From positions 3,472,001-3,536,000 of the forward strand of contig NZ_CP129613.1 of the NCBI RefSeq assembly GCF_030486405.1: a stretch of DNA of 64,000 nt. The letters are read 5' to 3'. Below the pieces are notes generated by a model, which worked only from the letters and a program-made list of their open reading frames with translations, was not told where the DNA came from and searched no databases. Numbering within the stretch: the stretch's first letter is position 1; the number at the start of each line of letters is the position of its first letter. Below, piece after piece: positions 40,834 through 49,630 of the stretch. Both the position numbers and the translations under genes were made by a program. This DNA comes from Mycolicibacterium sp. HK-90. Lineage in GTDB: Bacteria; Actinomycetota; Actinomycetes; Mycobacteriales; Mycobacteriaceae.

Positions 40834-42207
40834 ATGAGCCATCCCGGAGCTACGGCATCGGATCGGCATAAAGTAGTCATCATCGGATCGGGTTTCGGGG
40901 GTCTGACCGCAGCCAAGACCCTCAAACGCGCCGACGTCGACGTCAAGCTGATCGCCCGTACCACCCACCACCTGTTCCAGCCGTTGCTGTACCAGGTGGC
41001 CACCGGGATCATCTCCGAAGGCGAAATCGCCCCGGCCACCCGCGTGATCCTGCGCAAACAGAAGAACGCTCAGGTGCTGTTGGGCGATGTCACCCACATC
41101 GACCTCGAGAAGCAGACCGTCGAGTCCGTCCTGCTCGGGCACACGTATTCCACCCCGTACGACAGCCTCATCATCGCCGCGGGTGCCGGGCAGTCCTACT
41201 TCGGCAATGACCATTTCGCCGAATTCGCGCCCGGTATGAAGTCGATCGACGATGCGCTGGAACTTCGCGGCCGCATCCTCGGCGCATTCGAGCAGGCCGA
41301 GCGGTCCAGCGATCCGGTGCGCCGGGCCAAGCTCTTGACCTTCACCGTCGTCGGCGCCGGCCCGACGGGTGTGGAGATGGCCGGGCAGATCGCCGAATTG
41401 TCGGATCAGACCCTGCACGGCAGCTTCCGCCACATCGACCCGACCGAGGCGCGGGTGATCCTGCTCGACGCCGCGCCTGCCGTCCTGCCGCCGATGGGTG
41501 AGAAGCTCGGCAGGAAGGCCCGGGAGCGGCTGGAGAAGATGGGGGTCGAAGTCCAGCTCGGCGCCATGGTGACCGACGTGGACCGCAACGGACTGACGGT
41601 CAAGGATTCCGACGGCACCATTCGCCGCATCGAGTCGGCCTGCAAGGTGTGGTCGGCAGGTGTGTCGGCCAGCCCGCTCGGCAAGGATCTGGCCGAGCAG
41701 TCCGGCGTCGAACTCGACCGCGCCGGCCGGGTCAAGGTGCAGCCGGACCTGACCCTGCCGGGTCATCCGAACGTGTTCGTGGTCGGCGACATGGCCGCGG
41801 TCGAGGGGGTACCCGGTGTCGCGCAGGGCGCCATCCAGGGTGGCCGGTATGCGGCCAAGCTGATCAAGCGTGAGGTCAGCGGCACCAGCCCGAAGATCCG
41901 GGCCCCGTTCGAGTACTTCGACAAGGGCTCGATGGCCACGGTGTCGCGGTTCTCCGCGGTGGCCAAGGTCGGCAAGCTGGAATTCGCCGGATTCTTCGCC
42001 TGGCTGTGCTGGCTGGTGTTGCACCTGGTCTATCTGGTCGGCTTCAAGACCAAGCTGGTCACGCTGTTGTCGTGGGGGGTGACGTTCCTCAGCACCAAGC
42101 GCGGGCAGCTCACCATCACCGAGCAGCAGGCCTACGCCCGCACCAGGATCGAGGAGCTCGAGGAGATCGCGGCCTCCGTGCAGGAGACCGAGAAAGCGGC
42201 TTCCTAG
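40834..42207 (+). CDS. ndh: Type II NADH dehydrogenase
   Basis: A 457-residue membrane-associated flavoprotein that passes electrons from NADH to menaquinone without pumping protons. FAD motif IIGSGFGGLTAAK, NADH motif VVGAGPTGVEMAGQIAEL, late VFVVGDMA, and a C-terminal amphipathic/hydrophobic helix (FAWLCWLVLHLVYLVGF) for membrane contact. I start at ATG 40834 behind GAGGAGCA, consistent with M. tuberculosis Ndh (463). It converges on ureD, overlapping its 3' end by 4 bp. Confidence 0.95.
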   Translation: MSHPGATASDRHKVVIIGSGFGGLTAAKTLKRADVDVKLIARTTHHLFQPLLYQVATGIISEGEIAPATRVILRKQKNAQVLLGDVTHIDLEKQTVESVLLGHTYSTPYDSLIIAAGAGQSYFGNDHFAEFAPGMKSIDDALELRGRILGAFEQAERSSDPVRRAKLLTFTVVGAGPTGVEMAGQIAELSDQTLHGSFRHIDPTEARVILLDAAPAVLPPMGEKLGRKARERLEKMGVEVQLGAMVTDVDRNGLTVKDSDGTIRRIESACKVWSAGVSASPLGKDLAEQSGVELDRAGRVKVQPDLTLPGHPNVFVVGDMAAVEGVPGVAQGAIQGGRYAAKLIKREVSGTSPKIRAPFEYFDKGSMATVSRFSAVAKVGKLEFAGFFAWLCWLVLHLVYLVGFKTKLVTLLSWGVTFLSTKRGQLTITEQQAYARTRIEELEEIAASVQETEKAAS

Positions 42208-42857
42208 TCCTCGGCGCCCCGGTCCGCTGCCGGCAGCCGGTCACCCTGCCAGGTGGCCAGGCTGCCGCCTCGGGCCAACGCCAGCACGGTTCCGTCCGCA
42301 TCGAATGACGCTGCGGGGTAGCGCAGTTCGCTGATACAGGCCCGGGGCCGGGCCAGCGGGTCATCCCCGACGGCGCCGCAGCCGAGTTCGATGCGGTGCC
42401 GCAACAGCGGCGTCGATTCGATGTCGGCGTGCAGAGCGGATGACCAAAAGCCCTCGCGCTCACCGGATCTGCCGATCTGGACCCGCTCCCGGATCCGTAT
42501 CTGTGCGGTCTCGGTCAGCTGCAACCGCGTCGAGATGCGGTGTGTCGAACCACCTGCCACCACGGTCGGCTGTGGGTCGAGGTCCAACTGCCCGGCCACC
42601 GCGATCTCCCAGTGCGCCGTAGACTGCGGCGTGCCGGCACCGGGCAGCACCAGGGTTGCCGCGGCAGCGCGAATGCGCAGCCGGGCACCGGGTTCCACCA
42701 CCACTCGCACCGTCACGGTGTCACCGCCGAGCGGAGTGGCAGCAGTGGAGATCAGATGCACCGTGTCGGGTTCGGTGTGACGCCCGGCCAGGCCGCCGCC
42801 GGCCTCGATCCGGGGCAGCCGCCCCGGTGAGGCCACGATGACGACGTGCGCCTGCAT
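42204..42857 (-). CDS. ureD: Urease accessory protein UreD
   Basis: A 217-residue urease maturation protein that binds apo-urease with UreF and UreG during nickel insertion. Recognisable parts are HLISTAATPLGGDTVTVRVVVE and LRIRAAAATLVLPG, with the usual later WEIAVAGQLDLDPQPTV. The ATG at 42857 overlaps the ureG stop (ATGA); a longer frame from inside ureG is spurious. It is the last gene of the urease operon. Confidence 0.92.
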   Translation of the reverse strand: MQAHVVIVASPGRLPRIEAGGGLAGRHTEPDTVHLISTAATPLGGDTVTVRVVVEPGARLRIRAAAATLVLPGAGTPQSTAHWEIAVAGQLDLDPQPTVVAGGSTHRISTRLQLTETAQIRIRERVQIGRSGEREGFWSSALHADIESTPLLRHRIELGCGAVGDDPLARPRACISELRYPAASFDADGTVLALARGGSLATWQGDRLPAADRGAED

Positions 42858-43543
42858 CACGCCGAGGTTGCCTGCGCGGCCGTGAGCTGTTCGCGCACCC
42901 AGGCCAGCACCGGGCCCGCGGACGGATCCTCGGTCAGTGAGATCAGCGCCGTCGGCCGGTCGGCGCGGACCTTGGCGGCGTCGCGACGCATCACCTCCAG
43001 ATCGGCACCCACCAGCGGAGCCAGATCGGTCTTGTTGACCACCAACAGGTCCGAGTACGTGACGCCCGGGCCACCCTTGCGCGGCACCTTGTCTCCCCCG
43101 GCCACGTCGACGACGAAGATCTGCACGTCGACCAGGCCCGACGAGAAGGTCGCGGTGAGGTTGTCGCCACCGGATTCGACGAGGATCAGGTCCAACGCGG
43201 GGTTGGCCTCGACCAGATCGTCGATCGCGTCGAGGTTGGCGGTGATGTCGTCGCGGATCGCGGTGTGCGGGCATCCCCCGGTCTGCACCGCGGCGATCCG
43301 CTCGTCGGGCAGCACGGCATGCCTGCGTAGGAAGTCGGCGTCCTCGGTGGTGTAGATGTCGTTGGTCAACACGGCGAGAGACAGCTCGTCGCGCAGCTGC
43401 CGGCACAACGCGGCGACCAACGCGGTCTTGCCGGAGCCGACGGGGCCACCCACCCCGATGCGCAGCGGCTCTCCGGGCCGGCGTTCCCGCTTGGGCCGGT
43501 CCACGTGTGAATGGGGTTCACCATCGAGGAAATGCGGTGGCAT
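42857..43543 (-). CDS. ureG: Urease accessory GTPase UreG
   Basis: A 228-residue SIMIBI GTPase that drives nickel delivery. P-loop [26 protein letters not shown], the metal-binding CPH in [28 protein letters not shown], and the base-recognition NKTDLAP. The N-terminus has a short His-bearing stretch ([14 protein letters not shown]) that may bind nickel, which could matter since no ureE is present. It starts at ATG 43543, 29 nt after ureF. Confidence 0.95.
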   Translation of the reverse strand: MPPHFLDGEPHSHVDRPKRERRPGEPLRIGVGGPVGSGKTALVAALCRQLRDELSLAVLTNDIYTTEDADFLRRHAVLPDERIAAVQTGGCPHTAIRDDITANLDAIDDLVEANPALDLILVESGGDNLTATFSSGLVDVQIFVVDVAGGDKVPRKGGPGVTYSDLLVVNKTDLAPLVGADLEVMRRDAAKVRADRPTALISLTEDPSAGPVLAWVREQLTAAQATSA

Positions 43544-43572
43544 GCTGGACCTTTCGGGATTGAACGACAGAC

Positions 43573-44208
43573 TTACGAGACGAACAGGGGCCGGTCGCGT
43601 TCGGTGTGCCGCTGCGCCAGCACGTCGAGCAACGGGTCGGACAGATCGGCCAGACCGGCGACGGCCTCGGCGGCCATCGTGTCGCACAACCCCGACAGCT
43701 CGAAGGTCAGTGCCGCGACGTCGGCGGGGTCCAGTGCGAGCAACCGCTGCGCGGCCGTGGCCGACCCGGTCATCGTGGTGTAGACCACCGACAGCGCGGT
43801 CTGCCCGGGTTCCAGTTGCGCGGCGACCCCGACCGCGCCCGCGGCGACCGGCAGATGAGGCCGCGGCCCGAGTGCGTCCCACGCCTGCTGCGGCCAGACC
43901 CGCCGGGCCAGCCGGACCAGGCCGCGGCCCTGCGCCCGGGACGCGTCACGCGCCGCCGGTGCCGGTGTGCGGGCGTCGGTCTCGGCGTCGGCGGCCTCGG
44001 GATCCAGACGACCGGTGTGAACCGCCACCGCCACCGACGCGGCCACCAGGCCGCTGGTACGGATGCGCCGGACCAGGTAAGCGCGCACCGTGGCGACGTC
44101 GTTGAGCAGCCCGCTGGTGACCGCCTCCTCGACACCGCCGGAATGCACATGGCCGCCGGTCGGCAACCTCGAATCGGCGAGGGTCAGAAGTGTTGCCAGG
44201 CTGTACAT
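43573..44208 (-). CDS. ureF: Urease accessory protein UreF
   Basis: A 211-residue helical accessory protein that bridges UreD and UreG. Marks are [24 protein letters not shown] at the N-terminus and late [18 protein letters not shown]. The start codon directly abuts the ureC stop. Sequence and length fit actinobacterial UreF. Confidence 0.93.
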   Translation of the reverse strand: MYSLATLLTLADSRLPTGGHVHSGGVEEAVTSGLLNDVATVRAYLVRRIRTSGLVAASVAVAVHTGRLDPEAADAETDARTPAPAARDASRAQGRGLVRLARRVWPQQAWDALGPRPHLPVAAGAVGVAAQLEPGQTALSVVYTTMTGSATAAQRLLALDPADVAALTFELSGLCDTMAAEAVAGLADLSDPLLDVLAQRHTERDRPLFVS

Positions 44209-45930
44209 CTAGAAAAGGAAGTATCGCTGTGCCATGGGCAGCTCGACCGCGGGTTGTTCCGGCCACACCTGTCCGTCGATCCGCACCGTGAAGGTGTCCG
44301 GCTCGACTTCGATGCGGGGCAGCGCATCGTTCAGCGGCATCTGGGCCTTGCCGACCTGCCTGACGTTCTTGACCGCGGCCAGTTTCCGGCGGATGTCGAG
44401 CCGGTCCGCCAGACCGTCCTCGATCGCCTGCGGCGCGACGAAGTACACCGAGGTGGCCGCCGCGGCGGCCGGGGCCGCACCGAACATCGGCCGCGGCAGC
44501 ACCGGCTGTGGGGTGGGGATCGAGGCGTTGGCATCGCCCATCGCGGCCCAGGCGATCATGCCGCCCTTGAGTACCGCGTGCGGGCGGACCCCGAAGAACG
44601 CCGGTTCCCACAACACCAGGTCCGCGAGCTTGCCGACCTCCACCGACCCGACCTCGTCGTCGAGGCCGTGCGCGATGGCCGGGCAGATGGTGTATTTCGC
44701 GACGTACCGGCGGGCGCGAGTGTTGTCGGCCGGTCCGTCCCCCTCCAGGGCGCCACGCCTGCGCTTCATCACATGGGCGGTCTGCCAGGTCCGCAACACC
44801 ACCTCACCGATCCGGCCCATCGCCTGGGAATCGCTGCCGATCATCGAGATGGCCCCGATGTCGTGCAGCAGGTCCTCGGCCGCGATCGTCGACGGCCGGA
44901 TCCGGCTCTCGGCGAAGGCCAGGTCCTCGGGCACGCTCGGGTTGAGGTGGTGGCACACCATGAGCATGTCCAGGTGCTCATCAAGGGTGTTGACCGTGTG
45001 CGGACGGGTCGGGTTGGTGGAACTGGGCAGCACATTCGGGTGCGAGGCGACGGTGATGATGTCGGGTGCGTGCCCGCCGCCGGCGCCCTCGGTGTGATAC
45101 GCGTGAATGCCGCGGCCCTTGATCGCGGCCAGGGTGTCCTCGACGAACCCGGCTTCGTTGAGGGTGTCGGTGTGAATGTTGACCTGCACACCGGCGGCTT
45201 CGGCGACGGTGAGGCAGGCATCGATGGCCGCCGGGGTGGTGCCCCAGTCCTCGTGCAGCTTGAATCCCGCTGCGCCACCGCGCAACTGCTCCCACATCGC
45301 CTCGGCGCTGACGGTATTTCCCTTGCCGAGCAGCGCCACGTTCAGCGGCCAGGAGTCGAGCGATTCCAGCATCCGAGCCAGATGCCAGGAACCCGGCGTG
45401 ACGGTGGTGGCCTTGCTGCCTTCCGCCGGGCCGGTACCGCCGGCGACGATCGTGGTGATGCCGCCGCCGAGCGCCTCGTCCATGAGCTGCGGACAGATCA
45501 GGTGCACATGACAGTCGATCGCGCCGGCGGTCAGGATGCGGCCGTTGCCCGCGATGATCTCCGTCGACGGACCGACGACCAGGGCCGGGTGTACGCCGGT
45601 CATGATGTCGGGGTTGCCGGCCTTGCCGATGCCGACGATGCGGCCGTCACGGATCCCGATGTCGGCCTTGATGATTCCCCAGTGATCGATGATCACCGCG
45701 CCGGTGATGACGGTGTCGGGCGCTCCGTCGGCCCGGGTGGCCCTCGACTGCCCCATCGACTCGCGCAGCACCTTGCCGCCGCCGAACACCGCCTCGTCGC
45801 CGGCCAGACCCGGTCCGCCGCTGCGGTCCTCGGTGATCTCGACGAACAGGTCGGTGTCGGCCAACCGGATCCGGTCGCCGGTGGTCGGTCCGAACAACGC
45901 CGCGTAGCGGGCCCGGGTCAGTTCCGTCAC
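44209..45930 (-). CDS. ureC: Urease alpha subunit
   Basis: The 573-residue catalytic subunit hydrolyses urea to ammonia and carbamate in the cytoplasm. Nickel-site elements are intact: [12 protein letters not shown], the carbamylated lysine in [36 protein letters not shown] and the flap MVCHHLNP. It overlaps ureB by 4 nt and is immediately followed by ureF. Length is standard. Confidence 0.97.
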   Translation of the reverse strand: MTELTRARYAALFGPTTGDRIRLADTDLFVEITEDRSGGPGLAGDEAVFGGGKVLRESMGQSRATRADGAPDTVITGAVIIDHWGIIKADIGIRDGRIVGIGKAGNPDIMTGVHPALVVGPSTEIIAGNGRILTAGAIDCHVHLICPQLMDEALGGGITTIVAGGTGPAEGSKATTVTPGSWHLARMLESLDSWPLNVALLGKGNTVSAEAMWEQLRGGAAGFKLHEDWGTTPAAIDACLTVAEAAGVQVNIHTDTLNEAGFVEDTLAAIKGRGIHAYHTEGAGGGHAPDIITVASHPNVLPSSTNPTRPHTVNTLDEHLDMLMVCHHLNPSVPEDLAFAESRIRPSTIAAEDLLHDIGAISMIGSDSQAMGRIGEVVLRTWQTAHVMKRRRGALEGDGPADNTRARRYVAKYTICPAIAHGLDDEVGSVEVGKLADLVLWEPAFFGVRPHAVLKGGMIAWAAMGDANASIPTPQPVLPRPMFGAAPAAAAATSVYFVAPQAIEDGLADRLDIRRKLAAVKNVRQVGKAQMPLNDALPRIEVEPDTFTVRIDGQVWPEQPAVELPMAQRYFLF

Positions 45931-46241
45931 GAGACCTCCAGCCGGCCGGGCGGATCGAGACTGATGCCGTGAACCTCACGAGAGCCACCGAGCGGTACCA
46001 GGGAAACCCGCTGGGCGACACCGGGTTCGAAGCGAACCGCGGTCCCGGCCGGGATGTCGAGCCGATACCCGCGGGCGGCGGCCCGATCGAAATCCAGCGC
46101 ACCGTTGGCCTGGGGCAGGTGGACATGACTGCCGACCTGCACCGGCCGGTCACCGGTGTTGACCACGTCGAGAATCAACCGCGGCGCACCGGAATTGAGT
46201 GCGATGTCACCATCGCCGAACACGATCTCACCCGGGATCAC
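45927..46241 (-). CDS. ureB: Urease beta subunit
   Basis: A 104-residue structural subunit, the same size as in M. tuberculosis. I start at GTG 46241, giving the family start [14 protein letters not shown]; a TTG at 46256 in frame would overlap ureA and adds residues not seen in the family. The core [19 protein letters not shown] and [17 protein letters not shown] are typical. It lies 7 nt after ureA and overlaps ureC. Confidence 0.94.
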   Translation of the reverse strand: MIPGEIVFGDGDIALNSGAPRLILDVVNTGDRPVQVGSHVHLPQANGALDFDRAAARGYRLDIPAGTAVRFEPGVAQRVSLVPLGGSREVHGISLDPPGRLEVS

Positions 46242-46248
46242 GGATGTC

Positions 46249-46551
46249 TCACGCAATCGGGTGGTGGACGGTGACCAGCTTGGTGCCGTCGGGGAACGTG
46301 GCCTCGACCTGTACGTCGTGCAGCATCTCGGGCACTCCCTCCATGACCTCCGCGCGGGTCAGCACATCGCGTCCGCTCACCATCAACTCGGCGACCGTCC
46401 TACCGTCACGGGCGCCTTCCAACAGGTGATCGGTGATCACCGCGACGGCCTCGGGATGGTTCAGCAGCAGACCGCGGGCCTGCCTGCGCCGCGCCAGTTC
46501 CGCGGCATACGAGATGAGCAGACGATCCTGCTCATGCGGGGTCAAACGCAT
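46249..46551 (-). CDS. ureA: Urease gamma subunit
   Basis: A 100-residue structural subunit, first of ureABCFGD. Marks are [43 protein letters not shown] split by short changes, and [20 protein letters not shown]. The start ATG 46551 gives the known family length. No promoter stands out in the 72 bp upstream. Neither ureE nor a nickel permease is nearby. Confidence 0.95.
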   Translation of the reverse strand: MRLTPHEQDRLLISYAAELARRRQARGLLLNHPEAVAVITDHLLEGARDGRTVAELMVSGRDVLTRAEVMEGVPEMLHDVQVEATFPDGTKLVTVHHPIA

Positions 46552-46623
46552 AGTCGGCGATCCTGCCACGGCGAGCGGCGTTCGGCAGCGCTCACGGTGG
46601 CCGGCGACCACCGGGCCCGGTGC

Positions 46624-47025
46624 CTACTCCGGGATGTTCTGCAGTCGAACCTGGCCGCGAGCCACGAGCTTGTCGTTCTCGTCGGTGATCGTGATGAGCC
46701 ACAGCTGTTGCCGACGGCCGCGATGGATGGGCTGAGAGACCGCAGTAACCGTCCCTGTCCCGATGGCCCGCAGGAAATCGGTGTTGTTGTTGACGCCGAC
46801 CACGGTCCCGCCGCCGTTCTCCGTCAGCCAGACGTGGCCGGACACACTGGCCAGGCTCTCGACGATCGAGCAGTACACACCGCCGTGCACGATCCCCCAC
46901 GGCTGCAGCAGCTTGTCGTGGATCGTCAGCTGCGCGCGGCAGCCGTCCGGGTTGAGGTCGAGATAGGTCAGACCCAGTTCGGAGTCGAATCCTTGGCCGA
47001 GGCGTTCGGTGGCATCAGTGGTCAC
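46624..47025 (-). CDS. PaaI-type hotdog thioesterase (Rv1847-like)
   Basis: A 133-residue hotdog-fold protein. The catalytic-type segment is WGIVHGGVYCSIVESLAS, followed by GVNNNTDFLRAIGTG and GRRQQLWLITITD; it resembles acyl-CoA thioesterases of the PaaI group. I start at GTG 47025; a TTG at 47055 is in frame, but it lies inside the terminator hairpin of the upstream gene. It precedes ureA on the same strand, as in M. tuberculosis. Confidence 0.86.
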   Translation of the reverse strand: MTTDATERLGQGFDSELGLTYLDLNPDGCRAQLTIHDKLLQPWGIVHGGVYCSIVESLASVSGHVWLTENGGGTVVGVNNNTDFLRAIGTGTVTAVSQPIHRGRRQQLWLITITDENDKLVARGQVRLQNIPE

Positions 47026-47052
47026 AGTCCTTGTGTCTACACGGCTCAGAAC

Positions 47053-47098
47053 CAAAAAGATGCGGGCGGGTCCCGCGTATGGAACGCGGGACCCGCCC
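47053..47098 (-). terminator. Intrinsic terminator after the iron-box gene
   Basis: A perfect 14-bp stem (arms 47064-47077 and 47085-47098, GGGCGGGTCCCGCG with its complement, 7-nt loop) is followed on the minus strand by TCTTTTT (47053-47059). This is a strong rho-independent terminator for the gene at 47182-47952 and shields the thioesterase-urease group. Confidence 0.88.
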
Positions 47099-47181
47099 TC
47101 GAGTGGACCGGGGGTCTCTGCAGCCCTCAGGACTCCGGCTCGGTCCGTTAGCCTCGTATCTACATAGTAGGCAAGGCTGCC

Positions 47182-47952
47182 CTAATTTAACAAGACCTTC
47201 CCTGCCCGCCCGGAGCCGCGGACCGGTAGACCGAACCCGACCAGCGCATCGAGCACGGCCTGACCGCGCCGCATGCTCACCACTTCGCTCGACCCGGCCA
47301 GCAGCGGGACCTGAGTGGCCGCGGATACGACGGCGGCCCCGACCATGTGCCACATCGCGGCGGCCGAGATGGCGCCGTCGCTGATCTCCACCAGCCGGGC
47401 GAACAACGGCTCCAGCGCGCGATGGCTGCGGTGGGCCACCCAGGTGGTCAGCGCGGCCTCACTGGGCAGCGCGACGATCCCGTCCTGGGTGGCGCTGCCG
47501 ACCCGGGCGACGCGGTCGGAGAAGGACGGATCCTCGGGCAGGCCGCGCAGGGTCGGATCGACGACGCCGACCCAGTCGATGGCGCCCTCGGAATCGACGT
47601 GGACCCACAGGTTCTCCAGACCGGTATCCCAGGCCCGTCCTTCGAGCACCAGCAGCGGCACGACCCGGCCGACCACGACATGCGTGAGTGTCGCCGCCAG
47701 CTGCTGGGCGACGGCGGCCCGATTGGCGGTCTCGGCCATCGCGGCGTCGAACATGGCCTGCAGCCGATCGGCCGACAACGCCTCGGCCAGCGGCCACCAC
47801 CGCCGGCGCGACAGATCCCCCACGACAGCCACGCCGTAGACCCGCGGACACTCCGGATACAGCTCACGTAAACGCCGACTCGACTCGTGCAGCGGCAGCG
47901 TCCGCTCGATGGCCATACCCGCGATCAGCGGATCCTCGATCAAGACCGTCAT
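47182..47952 (-). CDS. Iron-box-controlled protein of unknown function
   Basis: The 256-residue product starts at ATG 47952 (TVLIEDPLIAGMAIERTLPL). It is probably soluble and shows no membrane helix or signal. Motifs I can see are LRELYPECPRVYGVAVVGDL, LTHVVVGRVVPLLVLEGRAWD and ENLWVHVDSEGAIDWVGVVDP. The layout recalls siderophore-synthetase or FhuF-like iron-release proteins, but the 2Fe-2S cysteines of FhuF are absent at the C-terminus. An IdeR-like box lies 27 bp upstream of the start, so a role in iron uptake is inferred. It ends at a strong terminator. Confidence 0.65.
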   Translation of the reverse strand: MTVLIEDPLIAGMAIERTLPLHESSRRLRELYPECPRVYGVAVVGDLSRRRWWPLAEALSADRLQAMFDAAMAETANRAAVAQQLAATLTHVVVGRVVPLLVLEGRAWDTGLENLWVHVDSEGAIDWVGVVDPTLRGLPEDPSFSDRVARVGSATQDGIVALPSEAALTTWVAHRSHRALEPLFARLVEISDGAISAAAMWHMVGAAVVSAATQVPLLAGSSEVVSMRRGQAVLDALVGFGLPVRGSGRAGKVLLN

Positions 47953-47978
47953 GTCACCTCCGAAGGCTCCAGTTTGAC

Positions 47979-47997
47979 TTAGGTTAGCCTTACTATA
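47979..47997 (-). promoter_or_regulatory. IdeR-like iron box
   Basis: TTAGGTTAGCCTTACTATA matches the 19-bp IdeR consensus (TTAGGTTAGGCTAACCTAA) at 14 positions, with the first nine identical. It lies upstream of the gene at 47182-47952, where iron-bound IdeR would repress transcription. Confidence 0.6.
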
Positions 47998-48127
47998 GTC
48001 ACGTGAAGGATGAGAGCTACCCCCTGTGACTCGATTCACAACGGGGCCCATATATGGCGCTGACCTTGCGCTAAACCGCCGCACGAGGCCGACCGGCAGC
48101 CATCGTCAAAGGCATACGACACGCGGT

Positions 48128-48155
48128 AGTAAACCCGTAGTACGCTGGCTTTACT
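48128..48155 (+). promoter_or_regulatory. Inverted repeat upstream of blaI, candidate BlaI operator
   Basis: AGTAAACCC (48128-48136) and GGCTTTACT (48147-48155) form a 9-bp inverted repeat with one mismatch, 10 bp apart and centred on GTAGTAC. It ends 21 bp before the blaI start. BlaI repressors usually control their own operon; binding here is predicted, not shown. Confidence 0.45.
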
Positions 48156-48176
48156 GCTCAGGAGAGTGAACGGAAT

Positions 48177-48593
48177 ATGGCCAAATTGACGCGTCTCGGG
48201 GAGCTTGAGCGCGAGGTGATGGACCACCTGTGGTCCGCACCCGAACCCCAAACCGTGCGCCAAGTCCACGAGGCGCTGGCCGCCCGCCGCGACTTGGCCT
48301 ACACCACGATCATGACCGTGCTGCAGCGACTCGCGAAGAAGAACCTGGTCGTCCAGCACCGCGATGACCGTGCGCATCGCTACGCCCCCACCCACGGCCG
48401 CGACGAGCTGGTCGCCGGCCTGATGGTCGACGCCCTCGACCAGGCCGCGGACTCGGGCAGCCGGCAGGCCGCGCTGGTCCACTTCGTCGAAAGAGTCGGC
48501 GTCGACGAGGCCCGCGCCCTGCGTCGGGCACTGGCCGAACTGGAGAGCAAGCACCAGCTACCCCCACCGGCTGGTAATTCCGGTACCGCCTGA
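48177..48593 (+). CDS. blaI: BlaI/MecI-family repressor (Rv1846c-like)
   Basis: A 138-residue winged-helix repressor: LGELEREVMDHLWSAPEPQTVRQVHEAL, then AYTTIMTVLQRLAKKNLV as recognition helix region and a C-terminal dimerisation helix. In M. tuberculosis BlaI controls blaC and several respiratory or stress genes and dissociates on beta-lactam exposure. Here the partner is the M56 peptidase gene 14 nt downstream; no beta-lactamase gene is in the window. Confidence 0.93.
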   Translation: MAKLTRLGELEREVMDHLWSAPEPQTVRQVHEALAARRDLAYTTIMTVLQRLAKKNLVVQHRDDRAHRYAPTHGRDELVAGLMVDALDQAADSGSRQAALVHFVERVGVDEARALRRALAELESKHQLPPPAGNSGTA

Positions 48594-48607
48594 GAGACAC
48601 TTACGGC

Positions 48608-49579
48608 GTGTCCGCGCTGGCCTTCACTCTCGTCGCGCTGGCCCTCGTCGGGCCGGTGCCGGCAGTGTTGGCGCGCGCGGCGTGGCCGCTGCGCGCCCCG
48701 CGCGCGGCGATCGTGCTGTGGCAGTCCATCGCACTGGCCGCCGTACTCTCGGCATTCTCGGCCGGCATCGCGATCGCCAGCCGGCTGTTCGTACCCGGCC
48801 CCGACGGCCGGCCGACGGCCACCATCACCAGCGAGATCGACGCCCTCGGTTGGCCGTTGTGGCTGCTCTACGTCGTGGTCTTCAGCCTCACCCTGTTCAT
48901 CGGGGGCCGCCTGTGCGTGGCGGTCATCCAGGTGGCAGTGGCGACCCGCCGCCGCCGCGCCCACCACCGCATGATGGTCGACCTGCTCAGCAAGTCGCGC
49001 GACACGGTGCCGGCGCATCTCTGCACCGCGCGCCGCCCACTCGCGGGCGACGGGCTCCGCATCCTCGACGTCGCCCAGCCGCTGGCCTACTGCCTCCCCG
49101 GGGTCCGCAGCCGGGTCGTGGTCAGCGAGGGAACACTGACCACGTTGTCGGACAACGAAGTCGCCGCGATCCTCACCCATGAGCGGGCCCATCTGCGGGC
49201 TCGTCACGACCTGGTGCTGGAGATGTTCACCGCCGTCCATGCCGCCTTCCCTCGGTTCGTCCGCAGCGCCAGCGCGCTGGATGCCGTGCGGCTGCTGATC
49301 GAGCTGCTGGCCGACGACGCCGCGGTACGGACCGCGGGTCCCACTCCCCTGGCCCGGGCGCTGGTGGCGTGCGCGAGTGGCCGCACCCCGAAAGGCGCGC
49401 TGGCAGCGGGCGGACCGACCACCGTGATCCGGGTACGGCGCCTGGGCGGTAAGCCCAACAGCATGGTCTTCGCGGCCACCGCCTATCTGGCCGCGGTCGC
49501 CGTACTGGTGGTGCCCACCATCGCCGTCGCGGTCCCCTGGCTCACCGAGCTTCACCGCCTGTTCTCCGGCCTCGGATAA
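48608..49579 (+). CDS. M56-family membrane metallopeptidase, BlaR-like (Rv1845c)
   Basis: A 323-residue membrane protein with three or four helices (SALAFTLVALALVGPVPAVL, AIVLWQSIALAAVLSAFSAG, LWLLYVVVFSLTLFIGG) and the zinc site HERAHLRARHD in the cytosolic loop (HExxH). It lacks the extracellular penicillin-binding sensor domain of staphylococcal BlaR1. It starts at GTG 48608, behind blaI, and is expected to cleave BlaI. Confidence 0.9.
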   Translation: MSALAFTLVALALVGPVPAVLARAAWPLRAPRAAIVLWQSIALAAVLSAFSAGIAIASRLFVPGPDGRPTATITSEIDALGWPLWLLYVVVFSLTLFIGGRLCVAVIQVAVATRRRRAHHRMMVDLLSKSRDTVPAHLCTARRPLAGDGLRILDVAQPLAYCLPGVRSRVVVSEGTLTTLSDNEVAAILTHERAHLRARHDLVLEMFTAVHAAFPRFVRSASALDAVRLLIELLADDAAVRTAGPTPLARALVACASGRTPKGALAAGGPTTVIRVRRLGGKPNSMVFAATAYLAAVAVLVVPTIAVAVPWLTELHRLFSGLG

Positions 49580-49630
49580 AACACTGCACGACAGGCGTTC
49601 TGCTACAACAAAACAACGAAAGGCTGCTGC

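Noticed and set aside
42858..43406. Extended ureD frame inside ureG.
   Set aside because: The translation is a shadow of ureG; UreD begins at 42857 with the correct length.
47170..47192. A second IdeR-like sequence on the minus strand (TTAGGGCAGCCTTGCCTAC).
   Set aside because: Only 13 of 19 positions match, it overlaps the 3' end of the iron-box gene, and a strong terminator lies between it and the next gene.
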